DNA of 64,000 bases from Actinomycetes bacterium. Its GTDB lineage: Bacteria; Actinomycetota; Acidimicrobiia; Acidimicrobiales; Palsa-688. The stretch spans positions 1-64,000 of the forward strand of contig JAJZMF010000029.1 of assembly GCA_021850325.1 (NCBI GenBank). The letters run 5' to 3'. Below the pieces are notes generated by a model. The model was not told the origin of the DNA and did no database searches. It saw only the letters and a program-made list of their open reading frames with translations. Shown one piece after another: positions 34,206 through 42,647 of the stretch. The position numbers and the translations under genes are program-made. The number at the start of each line of letters is the position of its first letter. Positions within the stretch are counted from its first letter, which is position 1.

Positions 34206-36020
34206 TTGAAGGCCAGGCCCGGCACGGCCACCCCTCAGGGCACCCTCGGCAGTCTCGGTGGCACCATGGCACCGGAGAGGGCCGAGGTAGAGGAGCCGGT
34301 CCCGGGGAGCCCGGACGAGGCACCGGGCAGACTCCGGTCCGGGCCCCTGGCCCGGCGCTATCGGGAGCTGGCGGCCGCGGTCGCCCGCTCGGCCCGGCGC
34401 CGCGCCCGGGCTCCCCACTTCGACCTCCTGGTGGTGGTCGTGCTCATGGCCGTCGCCCTGGGCCTGCGCTGGCGGACCATAGCCACCAGCTACTGGGGTG
34501 ACGAGGCGATAGCGATCGGCATCGCCTCCCACTCCATCGCCTCCCTACCCCACTACCTCGTCCACGACGGGTCGCCCCCGCTCTACTACGTCGTGCTGCA
34601 CTTCTGGATGGAGGTCTTCGGTCGCTCGGAACCGGCCACCCACGCCTTGTCCCTCATCCCGGCCGTGCTCGCCGTACCGGCTGCATGGTGGGCCGGCAAC
34701 CGCCTCTTCGGACGGTGGGCAGCCAGGGCGTCGGCCACGCTCGTGGGCACCTGCTCCTATCTCGACTACTACGCCACCGAGACCAGGATGTACTCCTGGT
34801 TGGTCTTCACTGCGGTCATCGCCCTCACCTTCTTCGTGCTCGCCGTACGCGGAGAGGGGCGGCGGTACTGGGCCGGTGCGACCACCCTCATGGCCGTCAT
34901 CCTCTACCTCCAGTACTGGGGGCTCTACGTGCTGGCCGCCACGAGCCTGGTGGCAGGGGTGACGGCACTGCGCAGACGGGACGGGCGCCTGGCCCGCGCA
35001 GGCCTCGTCCACCTGGCGGTGCCGGTGGCAGCTTTTGCCCCCTGGGCACCGCAGTTCATACGGCAACTGCGCAACACCGGGGCCCCCTGGGCCCCCAAGC
35101 CCACGCTCCTCGACCTGACGGTCGACGTTTTCAACGCGGTCGCCTCCGCCGGCTGGCCCGGTGTGCTCCTCGCCCTGGCGGTGGCCCTCTGGGCCGGCTG
35201 GACGAGGCACCGCCGCGGCCTCACGGCGATGGCGACCCGGTCGGGAAGCGCCGACAGAGCGGCACCGGTCACGCCGCACCCGCCCGTGGCCCCGCCTTCA
35301 GCTCTGAGCCTGGCCGCCACCGTCCCGGTCGTGACCATCGCTGTGGCCTGGGTGGCGGGCCAGCTGGTCAACTCCTGGAACCCCCGCTACCTGGGCGTGG
35401 CCGTGGTGCCGGCCCTGGTCGCTCTCGCGGGCGGCCTGGCGGTGGCCAGGCGTGGGCTGCTGGCTCTGGCCATCGCGGTGTCCGCCATGGTGGCCACTGC
35501 CACGCCGATGCTCGTCGACCGCCCGGTGACGGTAGCCGCGGCCAAGAGCAATGCAGCCGACATCCTGGCCCGCCTGCGGCCGTTCATGCACCGCGGGGCC
35601 CTCATCGTGTCCGCCGACGTCACCGAGATGCCGGTGATAGCCCTGGACCTCGGCACGGGCTACCGGTACGCCACAGCCATGGGGCCCCTCAGCGACCCCA
35701 TGGTCGTGAACTGGACCGACCTGCCCACCAGGCTGCAGGGGGTCAGTGCCCAGGACAACCTCAGCCCCATGCTGGCGTCGCTCCCGGTGGGGGGCCAGGT
35801 ACTGTTGGTGAACCCGGTTGTCTGGGGTGGCCAGGAGACCCCGGCCCGCTACCTGGGCCCGGTCAAAGCTGAGGGGGTGGCCGCAAACGAGGTGATCGAC
35901 CAGGACCCCCAGTTGGTCAAAGTGGCCCAACAGGGAGTGGCACGTTGGACGCACCCCCTCTACCCGCTGACCGCCACCCTCTACGTGAAGGTGAGCGGGC
36001 ACCACAGCCGCGCTGGCTGA
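34206..36020 (+). CDS. GT39-like (ArnT/PMT family) membrane glycosyltransferase
   Basis: The ~604-residue protein has a cytoplasmic N-terminus of ~75 residues and about 10-11 membrane segments. The first outer loop carries SYWGDEA with the acidic residues typical of polyprenyl-phosphate-sugar-dependent transferases of the GT-C fold, then LVHDGSPPLYYVVLHFW. A C-terminal extracytoplasmic domain of ~150 residues follows. It probably moves a sugar from a lipid carrier to a wall polymer or protein. TTG 34206 has GGAGG 4 bases upstream; ATG 34266 is the alternative. Confidence 0.75.
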   Translation: MKARPGTATPQGTLGSLGGTMAPERAEVEEPVPGSPDEAPGRLRSGPLARRYRELAAAVARSARRRARAPHFDLLVVVVLMAVALGLRWRTIATSYWGDEAIAIGIASHSIASLPHYLVHDGSPPLYYVVLHFWMEVFGRSEPATHALSLIPAVLAVPAAWWAGNRLFGRWAARASATLVGTCSYLDYYATETRMYSWLVFTAVIALTFFVLAVRGEGRRYWAGATTLMAVILYLQYWGLYVLAATSLVAGVTALRRRDGRLARAGLVHLAVPVAAFAPWAPQFIRQLRNTGAPWAPKPTLLDLTVDVFNAVASAGWPGVLLALAVALWAGWTRHRRGLTAMATRSGSADRAAPVTPHPPVAPPSALSLAATVPVVTIAVAWVAGQLVNSWNPRYLGVAVVPALVALAGGLAVARRGLLALAIAVSAMVATATPMLVDRPVTVAAAKSNAADILARLRPFMHRGALIVSADVTEMPVIALDLGTGYRYATAMGPLSDPMVVNWTDLPTRLQGVSAQDNLSPMLASLPVGGQVLLVNPVVWGGQETPARYLGPVKAEGVAANEVIDQDPQLVKVAQQGVARWTHPLYPLTATLYVKVSGHHSRAG

Positions 36021-36040
36021 ACGGCCTGGACCGGGCCACC

Positions 36041-36072
36041 CTCGCCGGAGCCCTCCCCGGGCCTGCGGCGAG
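36041..36072 (+). terminator. hairpin after the GT39-like gene
   Basis: Outer arms CTCGCCG (36041-36047) and CGGCGAG (36066-36072), with an inner GCCC/GGGC pairing, lie 20 bases after the stop. Confidence 0.55.
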
Positions 36073-36112
36073 AGGTCACGTCACCTGAGCGCCCACGGTG
36101 AGGAGCCCTGAG

Positions 36113-36201
36113 CGGAGAGGGAGGGATTTGAACCCTCGGACGGGTGTTGGCCCGTCAACTCATTAGCAGTGAGCCCGATTCGGCCGCTCTCGCACCTCTC
36201 C
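36113..36201 (-). tRNA. tRNA-Ser (anticodon GCT)
   Basis: 89 bases with a long variable arm, acceptor GGAGAGG/CCTCTCC, G discriminator and anticodon loop CTGCTAA. The 213 bases between it and the response-regulator stop show no gene. Confidence 0.95.
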
Positions 36202-36414
36202 CTGAGGCCCTATGGTAGCGCACCCCCACTTCGCCCGCAGCGGCAGCACAATTGGCACCCGAGCTGCGCTTATGGCCGCTCGGTCCAACCACGGCCACCC
36301 GGTCCGCCCATGGTCACCCGGTGCCCCCTGTCTTTCGCCACCGGCCGGCCACGCCCGGCCACCAATGGCACCGGCAAGCTCAACCGGGACTGGTGGGAGC
36401 TCGTGCGGAGGGGC

Positions 36415-37092
36415 TCAGGGCGCAACGAGGCGATAGCCGGCCCCGCGCACGGTGACTATCAGGGGCTCCTCGTCGCTCGCGTTCAGCTTGCGCCGCAGGT
36501 AGCCCACGTAGACGTCCACGACGTTGCTGGCCACGTCGAAGTCGTAGCCGAAGACCTCGTTCATGATCTGAGCACGGGACATGACGTGTGTGGGGTGGCG
36601 CATGAACAGCTCGAGCATGGCCCATTCCCGTTGAGCCAGCTCTATGCGCCGACCGTTCCTGTGGGCCGTCTTGGTCAGCAGGTCGAAGTGCAGGTCCCGC
36701 ACCACGAGCTCGGTGGGGACGGACTGTTCCCTGGTCCTCAACGCAGAGCGGGCCCGGGCTACGAGCTCGGCAAAGGAGAAGGGCTTGGTGACGTAGTCGT
36801 TGGCCCCCAGGTTGAGGCCCCGCACCTTGTCCTCGACCTCTCCCCGGGCAGTGAGGATGATGACGGGCAGGGCAGGTGAGCGGTCGCGGATGTTCCCGAG
36901 CAGCTCGTAGCCGGACATCCCGGGCAGGCCAAGGTCGAGCAGGACCAGGTCCGGTCCCTCGTCCCCCACGCTGAGAGCCTCGAGCGCCTCATGCCCGTCA
37001 TAGGCGACAGCCGTGGTGAACCCCTCGGCGTTCAGCCCCTTGACCAGGAACGACACGATCCGTCGGTCGTCCTCGACGATCAGCACCTTCAC
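36415..37092 (-). CDS. OmpR-family response regulator
   Basis: The 225-residue protein has a receiver domain with acidic pocket E7-D8-D9, phosphoacceptor D53 (LLDLGLPG) and Lys in VTKPFSF. A winged-helix DNA-binding domain follows from about 130 and ends VTVRGAGYRLV. GTG 37092 overlaps the kinase stop (GTGA), so the pair is coupled. The signal is unknown; the first gene of the operon is a Thr-rich surface protein. Confidence 0.95.
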   Translation of the reverse strand: MKVLIVEDDRRIVSFLVKGLNAEGFTTAVAYDGHEALEALSVGDEGPDLVLLDLGLPGMSGYELLGNIRDRSPALPVIILTARGEVEDKVRGLNLGANDYVTKPFSFAELVARARSALRTREQSVPTELVVRDLHFDLLTKTAHRNGRRIELAQREWAMLELFMRHPTHVMSRAQIMNEVFGYDFDVASNVVDVYVGYLRRKLNASDEEPLIVTVRGAGYRLVAP

Positions 37093-38570
37093 GGTGTCCT
37101 CCCGCCCAGGACCCGGCTGGCCGGCAGGACGATCGCTACCCGAGCGCCTCCCAGGGCCTCGGAACGGTCGATCGAGATCGACCCCCCGTGAGCGAGAGCC
37201 ACCGCTTTGGCGATGGCAAGGCCCAGGCCGGAGCCGTCTTCCTCCCGGGCACCAGGGCGGGAGAAGCGACGGAGGGCAGCCTCTCGCTGGGCAGGGGGTA
37301 TGCCGGGCCCGGAGTCCTCCACCACCAGTTCCACGTCCCCTGAAGGCAGGGCCGTACCGCTGAGCACGACCGCAGCCCGGGGCCCGGGCGACGGCCGGCT
37401 GCCGGCACCGGCCGGGCCCGCCCCCGCCGGGACCGCCTTGGCGGCGCGCAGGGCGTTGCCCACCAGGTTGACCACTGCCCCCCTCAGCTGGTCCCGGTCC
37501 GCGAGGAGGAAGATGGGTTCCACCCGGCCGAGGGCGAGGCCGTCGTTGGCCAGCACGGACAGCGAGTCCCTCACCCCTTCGAGCAGGTCCTGGACCGGCA
37601 CCGGTGCTGCGACCAACAAGCCCGGCTCCAGGGCGCGACCGAGCATGAGGAGCCGGTCGACCAGGGACGTCATGTGGTCGAGCTCGTCGATACCCACACC
37701 GATGGCCTCGTGCAGCGCCGCCGGGTCCGACGTACCGGTGCGGGCCAGCACCTCCAGGTGCCCACGGACCACCGTGAGCGGTGTGCGCAGCTGGTGGGAC
37801 ACGTCCGCCAGAAGCCGGCGCTGGGCCTGCATGGCCTCCTCGAGGCGGTCCAGCATCCCGTCGAAGGTCCGGGCCAGCTGCGCAACCTCGTCGTTCGTTC
37901 CCTGGTCACCCAGGCGGCGCTCCAGCCTGCCTTCACCGATCTCATGCGCTGTGGTGGTGATGCGGCCGACGGCACGGAGCAGCCTCCTGAGGAGCAGGTA
38001 GGCGCTGGTCACCCCCACCAGGAGAGCCAGCCCCGCCTCGGCGGCTGCGAGCGCGGTGACGCGGGCCCTCTCGGCCACGTAGGTCTTCATGTCCTTGGCC
38101 TGGACATAGGTGCCGACGGCGCGCCCCCCTGAGCGCAGCGGCGCACCGACCACCTCGTAGGTGGTGCCGGCGATCGTGGCCATGAAAGACATGGTCCGGG
38201 GCGGCGGGCTCCGGAACCAGGCCGAAACCGCGGGATAGGTGAGCAGCGGCCCCGAGCCACCGGTCACCACCAGGCCGTCGCCCACCACCGACACGACCAC
38301 GATGTCGTCGGCGGCCACGGGGCTGCCGCTCAGGAAGTTGACCGCGAAGGCGCGCAGGCTCTGCCCGGGCGGCCGGGCCTGGGCATGGGTCTCGAACTCC
38401 CGCAGTTCGGTCCCGATCCTGGTGAGGGTGGCCCGCTGGTAACTACGGGCAAAGCTGTCCGACATGGCCACCACGGCCGCTCCCAGGACGACCGTCAGGA
38501 ACAAAGCGTGCAGGACGGCCAAGCGGGTGGCCGAGCCCGGGCGGCGACGCGGAGACCTGTCGGTTGCCAA
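37089..38570 (-). CDS. membrane sensor histidine kinase (HAMP, HisKA, HATPase)
   Basis: The 493-residue protein has TM1 (about 19-36), an extracytoplasmic sensor of ~120 residues, and TM2 (about 175-195). A HAMP linker follows, then the phospho-acceptor H259 in DVSHQLRTPLT, and ATP-binding boxes VNLVGNALRA (N), VEDSGPGIPP (G1) and GSGLGLAIAKAV (G2). TTG 38570 is used: GAGGGG overlapping the stop of the upstream gene lies 5 bases before it. It is co-transcribed with the response regulator. Confidence 0.93.
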   Translation of the reverse strand: MATDRSPRRRPGSATRLAVLHALFLTVVLGAAVVAMSDSFARSYQRATLTRIGTELREFETHAQARPPGQSLRAFAVNFLSGSPVAADDIVVVSVVGDGLVVTGGSGPLLTYPAVSAWFRSPPPRTMSFMATIAGTTYEVVGAPLRSGGRAVGTYVQAKDMKTYVAERARVTALAAAEAGLALLVGVTSAYLLLRRLLRAVGRITTTAHEIGEGRLERRLGDQGTNDEVAQLARTFDGMLDRLEEAMQAQRRLLADVSHQLRTPLTVVRGHLEVLARTGTSDPAALHEAIGVGIDELDHMTSLVDRLLMLGRALEPGLLVAAPVPVQDLLEGVRDSLSVLANDGLALGRVEPIFLLADRDQLRGAVVNLVGNALRAAKAVPAGAGPAGAGSRPSPGPRAAVVLSGTALPSGDVELVVEDSGPGIPPAQREAALRRFSRPGAREEDGSGLGLAIAKAVALAHGGSISIDRSEALGGARVAIVLPASRVLGGRTP

Positions 38571-38577
38571 TGGCCCC

Positions 38578-39747
38578 TCAGTGGTCCGAGGAGGATGAGG
38601 AGCTCGTCGTGGTGGTCTGGCTGTCCTCCACGCTCACGTCCGAAGACGGCTTCACGACCGTGACCGGCCCGCTCACCCCCGGTACGGTGGACGTGCTCGC
38701 GGGTGCAGGGGGAACGGTCGAGCTCGATGTACCGAGCACCTGCGTGGTGGTCGTGGACGCCGGCGACGTGGGCGTCACAAGGGTTGTGGGGACCGGAGGC
38801 GTGGTGGTCGTTCCAGCAGGCGGGACGGCAGGCCTCGGGGCCTCTGTCGTGGTGGTCGCCCTGGGGGCCCGGGCCACGGGGCGCCGGTGGGCGCGGGTGA
38901 CGGGGCGCCGGTGGGCCCGCGTCGTGGTGGTCAGCCTGGGGGCGCGTGTCGTGGTGGTTGTCGGCCGGGCCCTGGCGGCCGACAACCTCGGGGCCCGGGT
39001 CACCCTCGGCGTATGAGCCTGTGCAGTGGTCGGCACGAAGGCCCTGGTGGTGGTGGTCGGCCTGGGGGCGCGCGTCGTGGTGGTCGGCCTGGGGCCGCGC
39101 GTCGTGGTGGTCGGCCTGGGGGCGCGCGTCGTGGTGGTCAGCCTGAGAGCGAGCGTGGTGGTCGTGGTGGGCAGGGGGGCCCTGCCGGCTGACTGCCTCG
39201 GGGCCCGGGTCACCCTCGGCGCGTGAGCCTGTGCAGTGGTCGGCACGAAGGCCCTGGTGGTGGTCGTCGGCCTGGGGGCACGCGTCGTGGTGGTCGGGCC
39301 GGCAACCGGGGCCGTGGTCGTCATTTGGGACTGCGTGCTGGTCGGCCCGGGGGGCTGGGCGGTGGTCGTCCTGGGGCCCGGGGCCCTTGTGGCCGGCTCC
39401 CGGGCCGGGGTCGTGGCCCTGACCGGGGCCTGCGTGGTGGTCGGGCTGGGAGCCCGCCTGGTGGTCACGGTCGTGGTCGACCTGGGGGGTTGTGCGGCGC
39501 TCGGGCCGGTGCGTCGCGCGGTGGTCGTGGGGGGACCGCCCAGTGGTCGCGGCACCTGGTTGGACAAGTCGACGTTCAGGTATGAGGGCAGAGGGGGCCC
39601 CGAGCCGGCTGGGCCCACCAGCGCGTAGGTCACGGCTCCCACCGCCATCAGCACGGCCCCGGCCAGGAGGAGGCTCAGTACGCGCCGCACGTGTGGAGAT
39701 CCCAAAGCCGAGACGGTTGCCTGCAGGCCCGTCGGGCCGGAGGGCAC
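38578..39747 (-). CDS. membrane-anchored Thr/Pro-rich low-complexity protein
   Basis: About 389 residues: one membrane segment (about 25-46), then ~340 residues dominated by Thr, Pro, Arg and Ala. The unit TTTTRAPRP is repeated in tandem, and a 70-residue block (TTAQAHxPRVTRAPR) occurs twice. The C-terminus is Ser/Thr-rich. Such tails are often O-mannosylated spacers crossing the wall; no enzymatic domain is visible. Start GTG 39747 is the longest option; GTG in HVRRV (nearer the membrane segment) is possible. The stop is 7 bases before the kinase start, so it leads the kinase/regulator operon. Exact repeat number could vary by slippage or assembly error. Confidence 0.7.
   Translation of the reverse strand: MPSGPTGLQATVSALGSPHVRRVLSLLLAGAVLMAVGAVTYALVGPAGSGPPLPSYLNVDLSNQVPRPLGGPPTTTARRTGPSAAQPPRSTTTVTTRRAPSPTTTQAPVRATTPAREPATRAPGPRTTTAQPPGPTSTQSQMTTTAPVAGPTTTTRAPRPTTTTRAFVPTTAQAHAPRVTRAPRQSAGRAPLPTTTTTLALRLTTTTRAPRPTTTTRGPRPTTTTRAPRPTTTTRAFVPTTAQAHTPRVTRAPRLSAARARPTTTTTRAPRLTTTTRAHRRPVTRAHRRPVARAPRATTTTEAPRPAVPPAGTTTTPPVPTTLVTPTSPASTTTTQVLGTSSSTVPPAPASTSTVPGVSGPVTVVKPSSDVSVEDSQTTTTSSSSSSDH
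38986..39265. repeat. 210-base internal duplication and 27-base tandem repeats in the Thr-rich gene
   Basis: A block of ~70 bases at 38986-39055 recurs almost unchanged at 39196-39265 (offset 210 bases, 70 codons). Between them several 27-base units (nine codons, TTTTRAPRP) lie in tandem at about 39042-39150. All are in frame. Confidence 0.8.
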
Positions 39748-40244
39748 CCGTGGGCACTCGCTGCAGTTCTACCAGTAACCGGGACGTGCGGGCTTCGCAT
39801 CGCCGCCCTCCTTCCAGGGCTGCTCCCGGGCGGGCCGAGCGGCGCCGGGCGGGCATGCTGCCTACTGACAGTACCGGGGACCGACCTGACACGACCGTGA
39901 GGAGCCGATGAGGTTCTTCTCACCTTCTGCCCCGGGGCGGCCTGCACTGCCTCCTCCAGCCTCGTGGCCTGACGGTTAGCGCCGGGCGTGGACCTGGCTT
40001 CACAGGCGGGCGGCGCAGGGGTCCGCCGCGTGGAGCGGCATGGGATGGGGGCGGTAGTAGCCGAGCACGGTCGCACGGGCCCTGGCCGCCCTCCTAACGG
40101 CGTGCCGGCAATGAGGCCTACCGGTTCCGTCAGGCCGACCCTGCCGTGCAGCGGACGCCCGCCTCGGCCCCGCCAGCACAGGCGGGTCTCCCCCCGACCC
40201 ACGCCCCGGCCGGAGGCCCGCACTGCAAGGCTTCCGTAACCGCT
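39748..40244. other. 497-base gap with no recognised gene
   Basis: This stretch separates the GGDEF gene stop from the Thr-rich gene start. Open frames here have no recognisable similarity or ribosome-binding site. It should carry the promoter of the Thr-rich/kinase/regulator operon, but no clear -35/-10 pair was found. Confidence 0.5.
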
Positions 40245-41342
40245 CTAACCGGCGGTGGGCCCGGGCGCCCCCGTACGGCCGGCCTTGCTCCTGTAGAGGG
40301 CGGCATCGGCCCGGGCCAGGAGGTGGTTCACGTCCTCGTCCGGGGCCCATTCGGCCAGGCCGGCCGACCACCCGCATGCGGTGGGGACCGATCGCAACCG
40401 CTCCAGGAGCCGCTCGGCCTGCACGGCGTCGGCCCCGGGCATGACCATGACGAACTCGTCCCCGCCGACCCGGGCGACCATGTCCGTCGGGCGCAAGCCC
40501 TGCGACCACAGGCCGGCCAGGTCCGCCAGCACCTTGTCCCCGGCGTGATGGCCCTGCCCGTCGTTGACCTCCTTGAAACCGTCCAGGTCAACCATGGCGA
40601 CGCTCAGAGGCACACCCGTACGGCCTGCCCGGGCGAGCTCCACTTCGAGCGCCCTGTACATCTCCTCCCGGTTGGGCAGGCCGGTGAGGAAGTCCGTCCT
40701 CGCCAGAGCCGTGAGCTCCGACCGGTTGTACGCGGTCACCACGGCCGCCACGCAAGCTGTGCCCACCACATAGACGGTGGCGGCCGGGGCCGATGGCCCA
40801 CCCACCAGGGCCATGACGACGCTGAAGACCACCGATATCCCGCCCACCTGCAGCGCGGCCCGCCGGGGCGGCAGGAACAGGGCGGCCGCCAGGGCCACCC
40901 AGACCAGGAAGACGGCCGAGCTCATCGACAGCGACGACCCCCCTCCCAGCGCCAGGCCGGTGCACAGGACGGCGCCCGCCAGGTCGACCAGGACATGGAC
41001 CCAGAGCTCCGCCAACGGAGGGGAGGCCCAGACCGCGGCGCCGACCAGTCCAGCGACCACCGCCGACAGCAGCGCCCCGGCGACGTTGAAGGTGTGCCCA
41101 TGGGGCACAACGGCACTGGTCAGCGAGAAGAGCCCGCCCGCCACGTAGAGGCCCCCCAGCGCGCGGTTGGGAAGGCGGGGCGACCCGTTGGCCAGGCGGG
41201 GCAGGGGAGGGTGCCAGCCGCGGCCACCGTGAGCCTCACCCCGGTGGGCCCGGCGCGCCACGGTGCCGGTTGCACGCCCACCACCGACAACGTGGCCCAT
41301 CTGCGCCGTCACGTCCCTTCGCCCCGCCAGGCGTACATCCAC
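40245..41342 (-). CDS. membrane-bound diguanylate cyclase (GGDEF)
   Basis: Up to 365 residues. Five or so membrane segments (about 60-205) precede a GGDEF domain: DFLTGLPNREEMY, DLDGFKEVND and an intact GGDEF at 293-297. An RxxD motif (RPTD) lies 5 residues before GGDEF, matching the inhibitory c-di-GMP site. It should make c-di-GMP from two GTP. The start is unsure: GTG 41342 has GGGAG nearby, while ATG 41300 would drop a basic N-terminus. Confidence 0.85.
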   Translation of the reverse strand: MDVRLAGRRDVTAQMGHVVGGGRATGTVARRAHRGEAHGGRGWHPPLPRLANGSPRLPNRALGGLYVAGGLFSLTSAVVPHGHTFNVAGALLSAVVAGLVGAAVWASPPLAELWVHVLVDLAGAVLCTGLALGGGSSLSMSSAVFLVWVALAAALFLPPRRAALQVGGISVVFSVVMALVGGPSAPAATVYVVGTACVAAVVTAYNRSELTALARTDFLTGLPNREEMYRALEVELARAGRTGVPLSVAMVDLDGFKEVNDGQGHHAGDKVLADLAGLWSQGLRPTDMVARVGGDEFVMVMPGADAVQAERLLERLRSVPTACGWSAGLAEWAPDEDVNHLLARADAALYRSKAGRTGAPGPTAG

Positions 41343-41468
41343 CTGCTCCCATCACCATCGGCCCGTTAGCAGCCGTCTTGACCCCCGGGCACGCCCACCG
41401 CCGCGGCCCCGGAGAAAGGGGACGAAGCACGCTGTACCTCTGCAGGCCGCCCAGGGCTGCGGCGACGA

Positions 41469-42284
41469 CTATCTGCCCCGGCCCTCGAGCCCGAGCACCG
41501 GTCCGAGCGGCGGCGGTGCGTCCGGGCGCCTCAGCTGGGCGACGAACTTGTAGCGGTCTCCGCGGTAGAACGAGGTGGCGAACTCCACGGGCAAGCCGTC
41601 CTGGTCGCGGCTGTGCCTGGTGAGCAGGAGCATCGGGTAGCCAACCGTGGTCTGGAGCATCGCGGCCTCACGGGGGGCGGCAGGGACCGTTTCAATGGTC
41701 TCCTCGGCCGCCACCGGGTGCACCCCGTAGTCCGAGGCCAGCAGGGCGTACAGCGACACCGAGTCGTCAAGCCTGCGGGCGAGCCCAGCGAAGCGGGCGG
41801 CATCGAGATGGGTGGTCTCGATGGCCATCGGCTCGTCCCCCGCCATGCGGAGACGCTCCACCCGCAGGACACGGGCGCGGGGCCGGGTGCCCAGGCGCCG
41901 GGCCATCTCGTCGTCGGCTCTCACGTAGCCGACCGACAGCAGGCGCGACCGGGATGGCAGGCCCTGCCGGCGCATGTCCTCTGTGTAGCTCGTCATCTTG
42001 AGCGGCTGTGCCATCTTCGGCAGAGCGGCGAAGGTGCCACGGCCCTGCGTACGCACCAGGCGGCCCTCGATCGTGAGCTCGGCCAGGGCCTGGCGGACCG
42101 TGGTACGGCTCGTGGAGAAGCTCGCGGCCAACGACCGCTCGGGGGGCAGGGGCTCGCCCGGCGCCAGGCGCGCCAGCATCTCGGCCAGGTGGCCCTTGAC
42201 TACGTAGTACTTCGGTAGCTGCCTGTTCGGCTGGTCCTCTGCGCCAGTGGGCACCGGCACCTGGCCCGCCACGTCCGTACGCAT
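41469..42284 (-). CDS. dasR: DasR, GntR/HutC-family regulator of GlcNAc use
   Basis: The 271-residue protein aligns along its whole length with Streptomyces DasR. The winged helix has [10 protein letters not shown] and [18 protein letters not shown]. The UTRA effector domain has [44 protein letters not shown] and [12 protein letters not shown]. DasR is a repressor released by GlcN-6-P or GlcNAc-6-P. ATG 42284 is preferred since GAGGAGG lies 5 bases upstream; ATG 42359 is an unneeded extension. Tandem dre sites lie upstream, between it and nagB-II. Confidence 0.9.
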   Translation of the reverse strand: MRTDVAGQVPVPTGAEDQPNRQLPKYYVVKGHLAEMLARLAPGEPLPPERSLAASFSTSRTTVRQALAELTIEGRLVRTQGRGTFAALPKMAQPLKMTSYTEDMRRQGLPSRSRLLSVGYVRADDEMARRLGTRPRARVLRVERLRMAGDEPMAIETTHLDAARFAGLARRLDDSVSLYALLASDYGVHPVAAEETIETVPAAPREAAMLQTTVGYPMLLLTRHSRDQDGLPVEFATSFYRGDRYKFVAQLRRPDAPPPLGPVLGLEGRGR

Positions 42285-42384
42285 ACCTGCCTCCTCGCCG
42301 GCGAGCTGTGCCGGCCACCCCTGAGCTTGCCAGCTGTCGGCGCCGGTCGCTGTTGACATGAGCCTAGGCGTGCGCGAGCATCGG

Positions 42385-42411
42385 TGGTCTAGACCACATT
42401 GGTCTAGACCG
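42385..42411. promoter_or_regulatory. tandem DasR operators (dre) between dasR and nag genes
   Basis: TGGTCTAGACCA (42385-42396, perfect palindrome) and TGGTCTAGACCG (42400-42411) are 3 bases apart and match the Streptomyces dre core. A weaker copy, TGGTCGTGACCT, is at 42426-42437. Placement suggests control of nagB-II/nagA and autoregulation of dasR. The remaining gap to 42647 shows no gene. Confidence 0.88.
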
Positions 42412-42647
42412 TACCGTACGCAACCTGGTCGTGACCTTGTCCCTGACCCCGAGCAGAAGCTGGTCGACGGCGCCGGGGGGCGTGCGTACCTGCGTCCTGC
42501 CCTCCTCCAGGCCCAACGTGGGCACCGACTACGGTTGCCTGTTGGCCGACGGCACGTCCTTGCCGCCGCCGGTTGCTGTCCCTTTGTCCTCCGTAGGACG
42601 ACGCCATATCGCCGGCGGGACCGCCGGTGCAGTGAAGGGCTGAACAG

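Noticed and set aside
39030-39160. Regular short repeats that could be taken for a CRISPR array
   Set aside because: Units are contiguous 27-mers with no unique spacers, in frame within a Thr-rich coding sequence.
38495-39892. A 465-codon His/Asp-rich frame overlapping the Thr-rich gene
   Set aside because: Frame-shifted reading of the same repeats. The TTTTRAPRP frame is preferred because it has a membrane anchor and ends exactly at the kinase start.
39675-40223. A 182-codon frame in the gap between the GGDEF and Thr-rich genes
   Set aside because: No ribosome-binding site, no similarity, strong Arg/Gly bias; it overlaps the start of the Thr-rich gene.
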